Part shown: positions 45,930 to 55,720 of the stretch, piece by piece
How the letters are laid out: every line of letters starts with the position of its first letter
How positions within the stretch are numbered: the first letter of the stretch is position 1
DNA from: Dactylorhiza incarnata
Lineage: Eukaryota > Streptophyta > Magnoliopsida > Asparagales > Orchidaceae
Direction: 5' to 3'
Assembly (NCBI GenBank): GCA_033032865.1
Contig: JAWHQI010000148.1
Coordinates: 3,181,501-3,245,500, forward strand
Length of the DNA: 64,000 nucleotides
The notes under the pieces: model-generated
Database searches by the model: none
Told to the model about the DNA's origin: nothing
What the model saw: the letters and a program-made list of their open reading frames with translations, nothing else
Program-made: the position numbers and the translations under genes

Positions 45930-46425
45930 TTTCTTATGCCACCCTTTCCATCAATTCTTCGAAGGATAGGGGGACTTCCGCTTCAAGCTCATCTTGAAGA
46001 ACCCATCCCGCAGCCCCACTGTGAAGGCGAGCTGGAGGGTGAACCCTGGTACCTCTTGGACAAGCAAAACCTCTTCTTGGAACCTATCCACGTAGTGAGC
46101 CAGTTACTCCCTCGGTTCTTGCTTGATCTTGAAGAGTGCTTCGCCATCCCTCTTCCTCTTCCTTGACATCGAGAAGCGTAGCAGGAAACCTCGACGCAAG
46201 TCTTCAAAGGCATGGATAGACCCCCCCCCCCCCCCCCCCGGGGAGCTTATGGAACCAATCCCTTGCCTTCTCCTTCAAAGTGGTCGCAAAGAGTCGGCTC
46301 TTGAAAGCGTCTTATATGGGCCTGATGGAGACCATGTCCTCAAACCACTACAGGTGCAGGACTGGGTCATCTTTGCCGGAGTAGTAAGACATCTCCGGCC
46401 CTCTGAACCCCTCTGGAACAGGGGT
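45930..46425 (-). pseudogene. gag: C gag remnant, gypsy type
   Basis: Read on the minus strand, frames show a Y-x-G-K-x-D-P...HL..FEDMV stretch, then KEKARDWFHKLPG, then FLLRFSMSRKRK and FKIKQEPREELTHYVDRFQEE. This order (Y.G..DP..HL, AR.WF..LP, F...F...R, L..I.Q...E.L..Y..RF) is the capsid pattern of plant gypsy elements of Tat type. A run of 19 C (46221-46239) and several stops break it, so no product is expected. The capsid core is all that remains; pol is missing. Confidence 0.7.
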
Positions 46426-46942
46426 CGAGAGGATCAACTCACACAAAGGACTTCCCTTGCTCGCCCGCCTTTGGGGATGGGTGAGTGGGGGTATGACACC
46501 TCCCCACTCGCCCCCTTGGGGTTGGGCAAGTGGGGGTATGGAACCTCCCCACTCGCCCCCTTGGGGATGGGCGAGTGGGGGTATGGCACCTCCCCACTCT
46601 CCCCCTCCTAGGGGACCGGGCGAGTGGGGTCTGAATGCCTCCCCACTTCCCCCCCCCCCCCCACTGGTACCTCCTTCCTGGGTTGCTGGCCGGGAGTGCT
46701 TTTGCCCACCTGTTGAGGAGGGTCCTCCGGACCACCTCCTCTCCTGCGTTCACCTATCGTGGCAAAAGCTACCTGCAATGTCTGCAGGACCTCCCGCTTG
46801 AAATCATCAAACAACTCCAACGTCACTACAGCCATCGGGGGCTACGAGTGGCCTAGGTCAGATCTTCCTCCACCTCCAGCCATGGAGCTCAGTCTTGAGA
46901 TTTTCTTGTGCTGGTCACTCTCCACGCTCACCGCACCATAAA
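46426..46942 (-). other. C leader with short hairpin repeats and PBS candidate
   Basis: 46460-46620 holds a roughly 45-bp repeat with ACTCGCCC and GGGCGAGT arms (perfect 8-bp inverted repeat). Next to the LTR, on the minus strand, TGGTGCGGTGAGCG starts four bases after the LTR end (complement of about 46925-46938) and is in PBS position; I cannot assign its tRNA. Confidence 0.5.
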
Positions 46943-47679
46943 TGTTGAAACCAAGACTTGAGAACAAGACTTAGTCTCTGTGGAGTTCAGGCCCTCAATA
47001 AGTTGGGGGGTGACCTCGCACTTACTTCTCCCAAGGGAGAGCTCTAGGCTAAGAGGGTAAGGAACAAGGAACAAGACCAAGGGCTCGGTGAGGAGGTCCC
47101 ACCACACACCTAGAAGATCTTAGAGTGCTTCCCCTCCGAAGCCAATGCCGGGCATGGGCACCTTTGGAGGCTCTCCTCACCCACTAAAGAGACTTGGGGA
47201 GAGAGAGGCCAAAAGAGAGCTCCTCCAAATGGTGCCCCCTTGGTCCTAGCTGGGGCGAGGCAAGCCGGGGGTTGGCCCCTCTCCGGCTCGCCCCCTAGCT
47301 GGGGCGGGCGAGCCGGGGGTTGGCCCCTCTCCGGCTCGCCCCCTAGCTAGGGCGGGGTGAGCCGGCGGTTGTCCCCTCTCTGACTCACCCCCTAGTTGGG
47401 GTGGGGCAAGCTGGTTGTCACCCACCTCCGGCGCGCCACTTTTGCTGGGGCGGGGCGAGCCCGGGAGGTCGCCCACCTCCGGCTCGCCCTCTCTGCTGGG
47501 GAGGGGGCGAGTGGGCGTTGGCCGCCCTCTCCTCTCGCCCCCTAACTGGGATGGGAGAGCAAGGGGCAGGCCGCCCTCCCTGCTCGCTCCTTTCTTTGCC
47601 TGAGACAGCTAAAAAATAACATTTGGCCCAAAAACCTCCTGGGTCCCGGGGGCCCACTCGGCGAATATAGGGTTGTACA
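46943..47679 (-). repeat. C 5' LTR
   Basis: 737 bp, bounded by TGTTGAAACC and GTTGTACA on the plus strand. It has fewer CTCGCCCC repeat units than the left LTR and lacks the TATA-bearing segment seen at 30779 (a junction is near 47247), so it carries a deletion. The target copy CTTTC follows at 47680-47684. Confidence 0.88.
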
Positions 47680-49064
47680 CTTTCAGCACTTTATTCTAGC
47701 ATTTCCATTCAGCATTTATTTACTGCAGTTTATTCCAGTATCTTATTTCAGTACTTCAATTTTGTAGTTTATTTAGCAGCATTCTCTTACCGCACTTATT
47801 TATTGCTATTTACTCTTTCTGCATCTTTAAGCTCAGATCCTTCTCTAACGAGCGTTTATCTTTCTATTGGTGTGTGATGATTATAATTTATTTGAGAGCG
47901 CCGCAAAAGCTTTCCGGGGTGCAGGTAGAATTCGGTGGGGGCGTTCGAGGCGTCTCGCGAGTACTCCTACTTCGAGGAACTAACCATTATCCTACCTATC
48001 GAGATGATAGAAGTAATAGTCTTTCCTTCTTTCGGAATGTCGACGACCACGACACGGCGGCGGCGCCGAATTCAATTAATTTTATATAGAAAGGGAGAGT
48101 TTTTGCGAAGTTTTCGTATCGTTATTATCCAAACTAATCATTCGAAAAGGCAAGTATACCTTATCGCGTATAGTATATGATATGTTTAGCAAATATCAAG
48201 GTCATATTTTTTCCAAAGTCTTGTCGATTATTGTTACTTTAGAAATACGCTATTAATTTATCGAAAAGATCGATTGATTTTTAAGTTTGCAATAATTTAG
48301 AAAGCAAAATGACGATAATCGTGGGCTTGGTGTGCATGTAGCAAAAACCAAGAAAAGCGATAGAAAAGAAAAGAACACACTAAATGAAAAACTCAGGCAC
48401 TCTACGGGAATTTAAATGACTGAAATTAAAGAAAGCAATAAAGCTAAGCTATGAAAACTTTAAAATCTAAGTTATGAAGCGATAAATCTAATTATGAAAG
48501 CAAGAAAATCTAATTTATGAAAGCATTAAATCTAAATTATGAAAGCAATAAAATTAATCTCATACACACACACACACACACACTTTCATAAAAAAACTAT
48601 AATAAAAACAAAAACAATAAAATTTACCCTCATACTCACACACTCAACATAAGCAAAAGAAGAACAAGAAGAACAAGAAGAGCAAGAACAAAACAATATA
48701 TTGATTATATATATACAACTTTTTAAAGAAAGTCTAAACTTGGAAAACTCAAATAAGAGCAAGGAAATACATAAAAAGAAACTCACATACACTCATAAGA
48801 ACACTAAAATAAAGCTCACGAGAACACTCAAAAAGACTCACAAGAACACTTACTTAGGGTTCTAAAATATATGAACCTCTATAAACAAGGAAAGAATCCC
48901 ATATTTTTAGGAAAAATGGGGCTGCAAATAGCAAAAAAAGGATGGGCTGGCTGTTCTAGAAGGGAAGAGGTGTGATTGACTTGAGCAGGTTGGGTTGCGG
49001 ATAATGGGCTGTGAGGCATCTGGTAGGTTGAAGGAGAGCTGGACAGCTGGCGGGTGCGGGAAAA
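47680..49064. other. Unassigned DNA between C and A2
   Basis: 47685-47830 resembles the flank left of C (T-rich, CAGTA/CAGCA words), as expected for an insertion site. At 48134-48150, ATTCGAAAAGGCAAGTA matches the complement of the D LTR 3' end (GCACTTGCCTTTTCGAG), so a decayed antisense Athila-like LTR piece may lie here. 48400-48560 has imperfect ATGAAAGCAATAAATCTAA repeats. A (CA)n microsatellite is at about 48563-48583. No gene seen. Confidence 0.45.
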
Positions 49065-49591
49065 GGGATTCGTCAAACGCCTGGACGCGGAGAGGGATTC
49101 GTCGAACGCTGGACGCGGAGAGGGTTCGTCGAACGCCTGGACAGAGAGAGTTCGTCGAATGCAGACTGAGTTCGTCGAACGGACACTGGAGTTTGTCAAA
49201 CTGAGAGAACCTATCTGTTGGCCTGGCTGGAGAACTAAGTTCGTCGAGCTGAGAAAATACTTTAGTCGAACTGAGCAATTCATCAACCGCTGAGACTTAC
49301 TCAGTTCGTTGACCGCTGAGACTGTTCGTCAACCGCTGAGACAGTTCGTCGACCGCTGAGATGCTGAGATTGAAGCAAGTCGTTCGTCGAACGCAGAATG
49401 CAAGACGTTCATCAAACACAAAAAGCATTTCGTCAAACGCAGTATTGAGTTCGTCGAACGCAGAAACTAAATCTTTTCTTAAGTTCTAATCGCCTAAAAC
49501 CTTGACCCATTAGACTATACAATGGGGTCAACTTAGTCCTATTAAACAGATAGTGATCCTAGCCCAAATCAGTAATAGGGTTGTTCCAACA
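49065..49591 (-). repeat. A2 3' LTR, truncated
   Basis: The right end (CCAACA, 49586-49591) is the family A LTR start on the minus strand. Similarity to the A2 5' LTR holds to about 49130. Then a short GATTCGTCAAACGCCTGGACGCGGA-like triplication (about 49066-49140) follows and similarity is lost, so R and U5 are missing. TTCGTCGAAC-type and GTCGACCGCTGAGAC motifs are abundant. Confidence 0.75.
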
Positions 49592-50462
49592 ATCTCGCTT
49601 ATTTGGGTTAGGACACTATTTGACAAAAAATAAAATAAAATAATCAACAAAACAACAGAGCATATATATCTGATAGATTTTAAATATTTCATCAAATATA
49701 AAATATGATACTCTGAGTTTTGAAAATTTACATTGAATACAGAAATAATAAAAACCTGTTGTCTTTCTGAATTCTGCTTTTCAAACTCTTCTGCTTTGGG
49801 TTTGATTCTCTGAGCTGTAGCAATAACTAGAACTGATCTTCTTTATTTCTGACCCTGCATTTGCATCTGTCATATCTGAATCTTCAAACTAAAATAAAAA
49901 CTAATGTGAGCATCTTCAAATAACTGAAGCCTATCATAAAGGGGCTTCTTCATCAACTGAATGATTTTTGCTTTTTCTTACATCATCTCCCCCTGAAACT
50001 TGAGCTTCTATATAAAGCATCTCCCCCTATCAAAAGGGAAAGCATCTCCCCCTGACAAAAAGGAGTTTCTTCAAAACATTTCCCCCTGTCAAAAGGAGCT
50101 TCTTCAAAACATCTCCCCCTGCCTAGTTTTAGGAAGACCTGGAGCTAGGCCCCTAGAAGAAGGGACAGTTGAGAAGGTAGGGAAGGATGCAATCTTTTTG
50201 AAGAAATATTGCTATTGTTCCCATTCCTTTATTTCTGCTACTGGGAGTTTGATTCTGACACCAATTGAAAGTCCTCTGATATCAGTTGAGTTCTCTGATA
50301 TCAAAAGAGAAATGAGTTTGATCCTGGTGGTCAATGACTTCTTAAGTTGTTATTCTTCAAACAATTGAAGAATATCTTAGAAGAAATGACTGCTTGAGAT
50401 AGTGATCCTGTACCTGCAAAATGTCTCTGGTAGAGGTGGTGTTCCTCTCCTTATTTGATACA
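49592..50462 (-). other. A2 3' region: PPT cluster and deletion scar
   Basis: Four or five (A/C)GGGGGAGATG runs in antisense (CATCTCCCCCTG at about 50015-50125), separated by AAGAAGCTCCTTTT, plus the pre-LTR site near 49592-49605. The segment next to gag (about 50405-50462) matches a piece of pol near 57555-57625 (AGAGGTGG and CCTGCAAA words) joined straight to the gag end. This is the scar of a deletion that removed nearly all of pol. Confidence 0.7.
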
Positions 50463-51839
50463 TTAGATGTTCTTGACCCAGACTACTTTGGGTCCTTTTG
50501 TTTTTCCACAAAAATCTGAAATATAAGATATCTCAGGTTGATCCTTATAGCCTTGTGGATGATATCTCCTTGGAGGAATTATCCACTCAGTGAAAGGATT
50601 TTTAGTATGTGAAGAATAAGAATTCTTTTGATATTCAGTAAATTTTCCGTTCGACGAATTTGGATGAATTCATCGATCGTCATTCGACAAAGTGAAGTGC
50701 TTTCATTGAGCGTCGTTCGAATAATAACTATATTGAAGGTCTGTCTTCAGAGTTCGTCGATCTCCGTTCGACGAAATTAAATGATTTCGTCGAGCTCCGT
50801 TCGACGAATTCTGTTGATTTCTTTTATTCTGAACATCCTTGCTTGAAATATTCTTATCTACTTCTACTGGCTCTTTATTCTTGGCAGAAATGAATTTTAT
50901 TGGTGTAGAAAGAATGTTCTTCTTAAGGAGGTGTGGCTCACTTGATCATGCACCCAAGCCCAGTCTGCCACTTAGTCTGGCATTCACAGTGCTTGTGATG
51001 TCCATCAGTTTGATGCTTCTCCCATTTAGGGATTCTTCAAATTTCATAGCCTCAGATAACTTGTTCTCAATGAAAACAACATGTTCTTTTAAGGCAGCCA
51101 ATTCTTCCTTAAGATTGGCATTTTTTACACTTAATTGGTTCATTTCAGCCAACTTATTTCTGAGAGAGATTATCTCTTTCTCAGATTTAATTAAATCTAT
51201 ACAAAGAGCTTTGAATTCATCTTTGAATTCAATTGAATTAAAATCAAAATTAGATATTACCTGATCACTGTCAGCTTCAGATTCTGATTCTTCTGAATTA
51301 TGTCCTGAGGCATTGATAGCCATCATGTAGAAATTTCTTTCATCTTCATCATCACTGGAGCTGGATGATGATGCATATTCTGAATCATTGCATGAGACAT
51401 AAACAGCCATCAAGCATTGAACCTTTTCATTTGCATCATTTTCATCTTCAGATGAGCTGGATGATGAATCTGACTCTTCAGCAGAACCTTCAACCATATT
51501 GTTGAGGGAATTCCAAATATCCCTGGCTGAGGTGCAGTCCACAACCTTATGAAATAGTTCATCAGATACTGTGTGTGCCAATATATTCATTTCTTTGGCA
51601 TCTATATTTCTTTGCTTCTTTTGAGCTTCTGTCCACTCAGGTGGTGGAACAGCATTGTTGTTAGTTGGTGCTTCAGCACTTGTTATTGCTGTAGGTGTAG
51701 GAGGTCCTGTCAAAATCACATTGAAAATTTATTCATCAATAGAATTCATGTACAATCTGATCCTTGCCTTCCATAGTGAAAACTTATTTAGATAACACAT
51801 ATGAGGTCTTATGCTTGAATATTCTTTGTTCTGTGCCAT
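50463..51839 (-). pseudogene. gag: A2 gag, internally deleted
   Basis: It starts MAQNKEYSS at 51839 like its relatives. A TAA follows the IDE residues (just right of 51719), and the frame reopens at 51719. At NNMVEGSAEE it jumps to SDSSSSSSEDE, so the second half of the capsid region and the CCHC knuckle are lost in frame. The acidic and coiled-coil parts remain (SEKEIISLRNKLAEMNQLS), then one stop near 50946 and repeat-encoded peptides up to TAA at 50463-50465. Without a zinc knuckle it should not package RNA by itself. Confidence 0.82.
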
Positions 51840-51942
51840 GAGATTTTAAGCAAAAGTAAAACTCTAGAAAAATTTAAGATCTAATTGATCTTTTTGATTC
51901 AGGTGTTAGCCTGTAAAGAATCAACAGCCCTCTGATATCAAT
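51840..51942 (-). other. A2 leader and PBS
   Basis: On the minus strand TGATATCAGAG (complement of 51930-51940) is the tRNA-iMet PBS with one substitution, two bases from the LTR end at 51943. Confidence 0.85.
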
Positions 51943-53619
51943 TGAAAGTGAGGTTAGATCTTAAAGTTACTCTAGAGGGGGGTGAATAGAGTATTAAAAA
52001 GTTTTTTTTTCACTTATTTTATAGCGGAATTAAAATAGTGATACTTATATGTGTATTGAGTGAATTATAAAACAAATTAAAACAAATCACAACAGACAGC
52101 ATATAGAAAATCACAACACAGAGGACACAAGGATTTTATAGTAGTTCCCTAATAACCCTGGGTACGTCTACTCTTCTACCACCCTTGGTAGGATTCCATT
52201 AGGTTTTTGATCAGGTGCCCTATCACCAATGGATTTTTGATCAGGTGTCCAAACACCAATGAGCTTTTGATCAGGTGCTCTAACCAAACCACAGGTTTTT
52301 GTTTAGGTGCCCTGCCACCAAGGGGTTAACTTTTGAAGGGAGTTATAAGCATGTACAAGAGGGGATAAAGAGGGTATAGATGTTCTTCTCTGTCAATAAT
52401 CTGAGAGAAGACTCTAGTGGAATGTGATGATGTAAAGCTCCTCCTGTCTGATTGAAAATGCTTGACAGCTTGAGGATGGAGCTTTCACTTGAAACAGATT
52501 TCTTCCTTGCTAGCTGATGAATCTGAGAGACAAAATGTTTCTCAGATTGTTTGTTGCTCTTTTGAAGATCTGAACTTGCAGCAGAAAAACTGAGAGAAGA
52601 TGTTGATGTTGTTCTCAGAGAATAAGATGCTGCTTGAGGAAGATGAAGATGATCTGTTAGCTTTTTCTTTCTTCTTCCTATATATTTTTTTCGACTGTAT
52701 TCATCTTCCTCTTTTTTTCCAGTACAGTTATTCTGTGATATGTTCTGTAATAATGTCGTGAAACTGTGTATCTTCTTCTTCCTTATTCTTTTGATAATCT
52801 ATCTCTGATTGATTTGAAATTCAAATCCCTTGATTTAAGGAATAAAATAATCTGGAAGAGATATTCTCGGAACTACAAACCTGAACACTTTATTTCTTTT
52901 CCTTTTCCACGAAAGTGTCCTTTTCCAAGAATATGTCAATGGCCTCTTTACGAAATAGAAGAATAACAAAAGGAAATATAATATCCTGAATTATCTGGAA
53001 GAATAGATTCGTTGCTGATAAAAGATCTGAGTTCAGAGAATAATATAACTGATCTTCTGAAAAAAATCTGCTGTAGAGAAATTTTCGTCGATCTGAGAAA
53101 CAAGTTCGTCGAAAAGAATTGGATTCGTCGATCTCAGAGATGAGTTCGTCGACCTGAAGATATTCATCGAACGCAGACTGAGTTCATCGAACGGACGCTG
53201 GAGTTCGTTGAACTGAGAGAACTTATCTGCTGGCCTAGCTGGAGAACTATGTTCGTCGAGCTGAGAAAATACTTTCGTCGAACTGAACAATTTGTCGACC
53301 GCTGAGACTTACTCAGTTCGTTGACCGCTGAGACTGTTTGTCAACCACTGAGACTGTTCGTCGACCGCTGAGCCGCTGAACTGCTGAGATGCTGAGATTG
53401 AAGCAATCCGTTTGTCGAACGCAGAATGCAAGACGTTCGTCGAATGCAGAAAGCATTTCGTCGAACGCAGTATTGAGTTTGTCGAACGCAGAAACTGAAT
53501 CTTTTCTTTAGTTCTAACAGCCTAAAACCTTGACCATTTAGACTATACAATGGGGTCAACTTAGTCCTAATAAACAGATAGTGATCCTAGCCCAAATCAG
53601 TAATAGGGTTATTCCAATA
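51943..53619 (-). repeat. A2 5' LTR
   Basis: 1677 bp. It holds the GATCAGGTGCCC-type leader repeats (52205-52330), CCTATATATTTTT as an antisense TATA candidate (about 52677-52689), and TTCGTCGA motif clusters (53085-53480). The outer end reads CCAATA rather than CCAACA and is joined directly to the short sequence at 53620. Confidence 0.88.
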
Positions 53620-53755
53620 GAAGGGTGTGTCCCCCGTGGGTCTAACTGACTGCCCCGTGGATCCGCCCGAGGATAGCCGACTCTATAAAGGAGCGGTAGG
53701 CGCCTTGACCAATAGGCCGGTCTTTTGGTGTAGTTGGTTGCGATATATCCCTACA
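53620..53755 (+). repeat. Truncated, inverted copy of the 184-bp TRIM-like LTR
   Basis: 136 bp, from GAAGGGTGTGTCCCCCGTGG to ATCCCTACA. It is an inverted copy of 61062-61195 with moderate divergence and lacks the outer 50 bp of that unit. CTCTATAAAGGAG at about 53683-53695 is a TATA box on this strand. It lies exactly between the A2 LTR and the broken end of the A3 LTR. Confidence 0.8.
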
Positions 53756-54769
53756 AGAGAGATTGAGGTGCTGCTTGAGGAAGATGAAGATGATATGTTA
53801 GCCTTTTCTTTCTTCTTCCTGTATTTCTCTCGACAGTATTCTCTTTTTCTTTTCCTTTTTCTTGTCCTGTTATTCTGTAATATATCGTAATATTGTATAT
53901 CTTCTTTCTTTTCTTTTTTGATAATATATCTCTGACTGATTTGAAATTCAAATCCCTTGAATTAAGGAATAAAATATTCTGAAAGAGATATCCTGGGAAC
54001 TGTAAATCTGACACGCTTTATTTCTTTTCATTTTCCATGAAAGCGTCCTTTTCCAAAATATGTCAATGGCTGATAAAAGATCCTGACTTATTTGGAAGAA
54101 TAGATCCGTTGCTGATAAAAGATCTGAGTTCAGAGAATGAAATAAAAATAATCTGTCTAAAATTTTGAACAGAAATAAGAAATCGTCGATCTGAATAAAT
54201 TTCGTCGAACACAATCTGGAGTTTGTCGATCTCAAGCTGGAGTTCGTAGAACTAAAGAATAATATCTGATAAGCTAGCTGGAAAATTTAATTCGTTGAGC
54301 TGAGAAGATCTTTCATCGATCTGAACCAATTCGTCGACCGCTGAGACTTGGTCAACCGCTGAGACTTGGTTAACCGCTGAGACTTGGTCAACCACTGAGA
54401 CTGAAGTTCATCAACCTCTGAGATAAGGTTCATCAACCGCTGAGACGAGGTTCATCAACCGCTGAGACAAGCTTTCATCGACCGCTGAGAGCATTTTGTC
54501 GAACGCAGAGAGGAGTTCGTCGAACGCAGAATGAGTTCGTCGAACGCAGAACCTTGGCAAGTTCATCGAACACAGGAGCATGCCGTTCGTCGAACGCAGG
54601 ATTGAGTTCGTCGAACGCAGTATTGAGTTCGTCAAACGCAGAAAACTTATCTTTTCCTAAGTTCTAACAGCCTAAAACCTTGACCCTTAAGACTATACAT
54701 TGGGGTCAACTTAGTCCTAATAAACAGATAGTGATCCTAGCCCAAATCAGTAATAAGGTTGTTCCAACA
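53756..54769 (-). repeat. A3 3' LTR, missing its R-U5 part
   Basis: It starts (minus) TGTTGGAACAACC at 54769 and runs left to AGAGATTGAGGTGCTGCTTG near 53757, where family similarity stops at the junction with 53755. Clusters of TTCGTCGAACGCAG and CAACCGCTGAGAC motifs fill 54180-54650. Confidence 0.85.
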
Positions 54770-55720
54770 ATCTCCCCATATTTGGGTTAGTACACTATTT
54801 GACAAAATTGAATAATAAAACAAATAACAAAACAACAGAGCATATATATATCTGATAGATTTTAAATATTTCAGCAGATATAAAATATGATACTCTGAAT
54901 TTTGAATATTTTTACATTGAAAAAAAAACTAATAAAAACAAATAAATAGAACCTTTGACTTTCTCTGAATTCTGACATTGCCTTCAGCTTTCTGAATTTG
55001 ATTGTCTGAACTGTATCTGTTATATCTGAATTTGATATCTGAGTTGTATCTGCTATTTTTCAGCTTTCTGAATTTGTTGATCTGAACTATAGCTTTATAA
55101 TCTGAATCTGCTTTGCTACCAATCTGCATTTTAATCTGTTATAACTGAATCTGAAACAAAAACTAAAACTGCAAACTGCTGTGAGCTTCTTCATCAACTG
55201 AATGATTTTTGCTTCTTCATACAGCATTTCCTCTTGAGACTTGAGCATCTTCATAAAATAACTCCCCCTATAATAAAGGAGTTTCTTCAAAACATCTCCC
55301 CCTGTCAAAAGGAAAGTATCTCCCCCTGACAAAAAAGGAGCTTCTTCATGACATCTCCCCCTGCCTAGTTTCAGGAAGGCTTGAAGCTAGGCCCCTAGAA
55401 GAAGGGACATTTAAGGAGGTAGGGAAGGATGCAATCTTTATATTGTTATTGTTCCTGCAAAATAAAATAGAGATCGAGTGCAAAGGAACTGGAAAGAGAA
55501 GCAGTTTCTGTAGGCATTCAGTTAAAAAAATAAAAGATTTGATTATAATGAAATAAATTCAGAAACAAAAGCTTCATCAAAACTGCGTTCGACGAAAAAT
55601 AAATTTTCGTCGATCTCGGTTCGACGATCTAGATGACTTCGTCGATCTCCGTTCGACGAACGACTAGATTTCGTCGATCTCAGTTCGATGAAGAGATGGG
55701 ATAAGTAGAAAATTTAATTC
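54770..55720 (-). pseudogene. A3 3' region: PPT cluster, env-like remnant and motif region
   Basis: Order on the minus strand after pol: a TTCGTCGAACGGAGATCGACGA-like motif cluster (about 55700-55580), a pyrimidine-rich stretch, TTTTGCAGGAACAAT (AG at 55455-55456), then a jump into sequence matching the middle of the A1 env-like ORF (CTTCTAGGGGCCTAG, near A1 9620), then several GGGGGAGATG runs (about 55260-55360) and the pre-LTR PPT at 54770-54785. Both ends of the env-like ORF are lost. No TATA box as good as that of A1 is seen. Confidence 0.7.

Larger units (their letters stand above)
30477..47679 (-). mobile_element. C: non-autonomous Ty3/gypsy element (Tat-like), with D nested in it
   Basis: Plus-strand ends read TGTTGAAACC (left) and GTTGTACA (right) at both LTRs, with CTTTC duplicated at 30472-30476 and 47680-47684. 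Orientation is minus: a polypurine run adjoins the left LTR (complement of 42944-42963), a TATA box is on the minus strand, and the gag remnant reads minus. Its 5' LTR is therefore 46943-47679 and its 3' LTR is at the left, split by D. The 4-kb interior has a decayed gag, no pol, and a long 78-bp tandem array before the PPT. Tandem repeats in the region before the 3' LTR are known in Tat/Ogre elements; the lineage call rests on that and on gag style. Confidence 0.85.
49065..53619 (-). mobile_element. A2: gag-only deletion derivative of family A
   Basis: Minus-strand element with a complete 5' LTR (51943-53619), a truncated 3' LTR (about 49065-49591), a leader, a shortened gag and a short 3' region. 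All of pol except about 50 bp is gone. The left end is not sharp and no target duplication can be assigned. Confidence 0.82.

Noticed and set aside
45097..46611. Plus-strand frames at 45516-45929 and 46123-46611 as genes
   Set aside because: The minus strand of the same DNA reads as gypsy gag, so these are antisense shadows.
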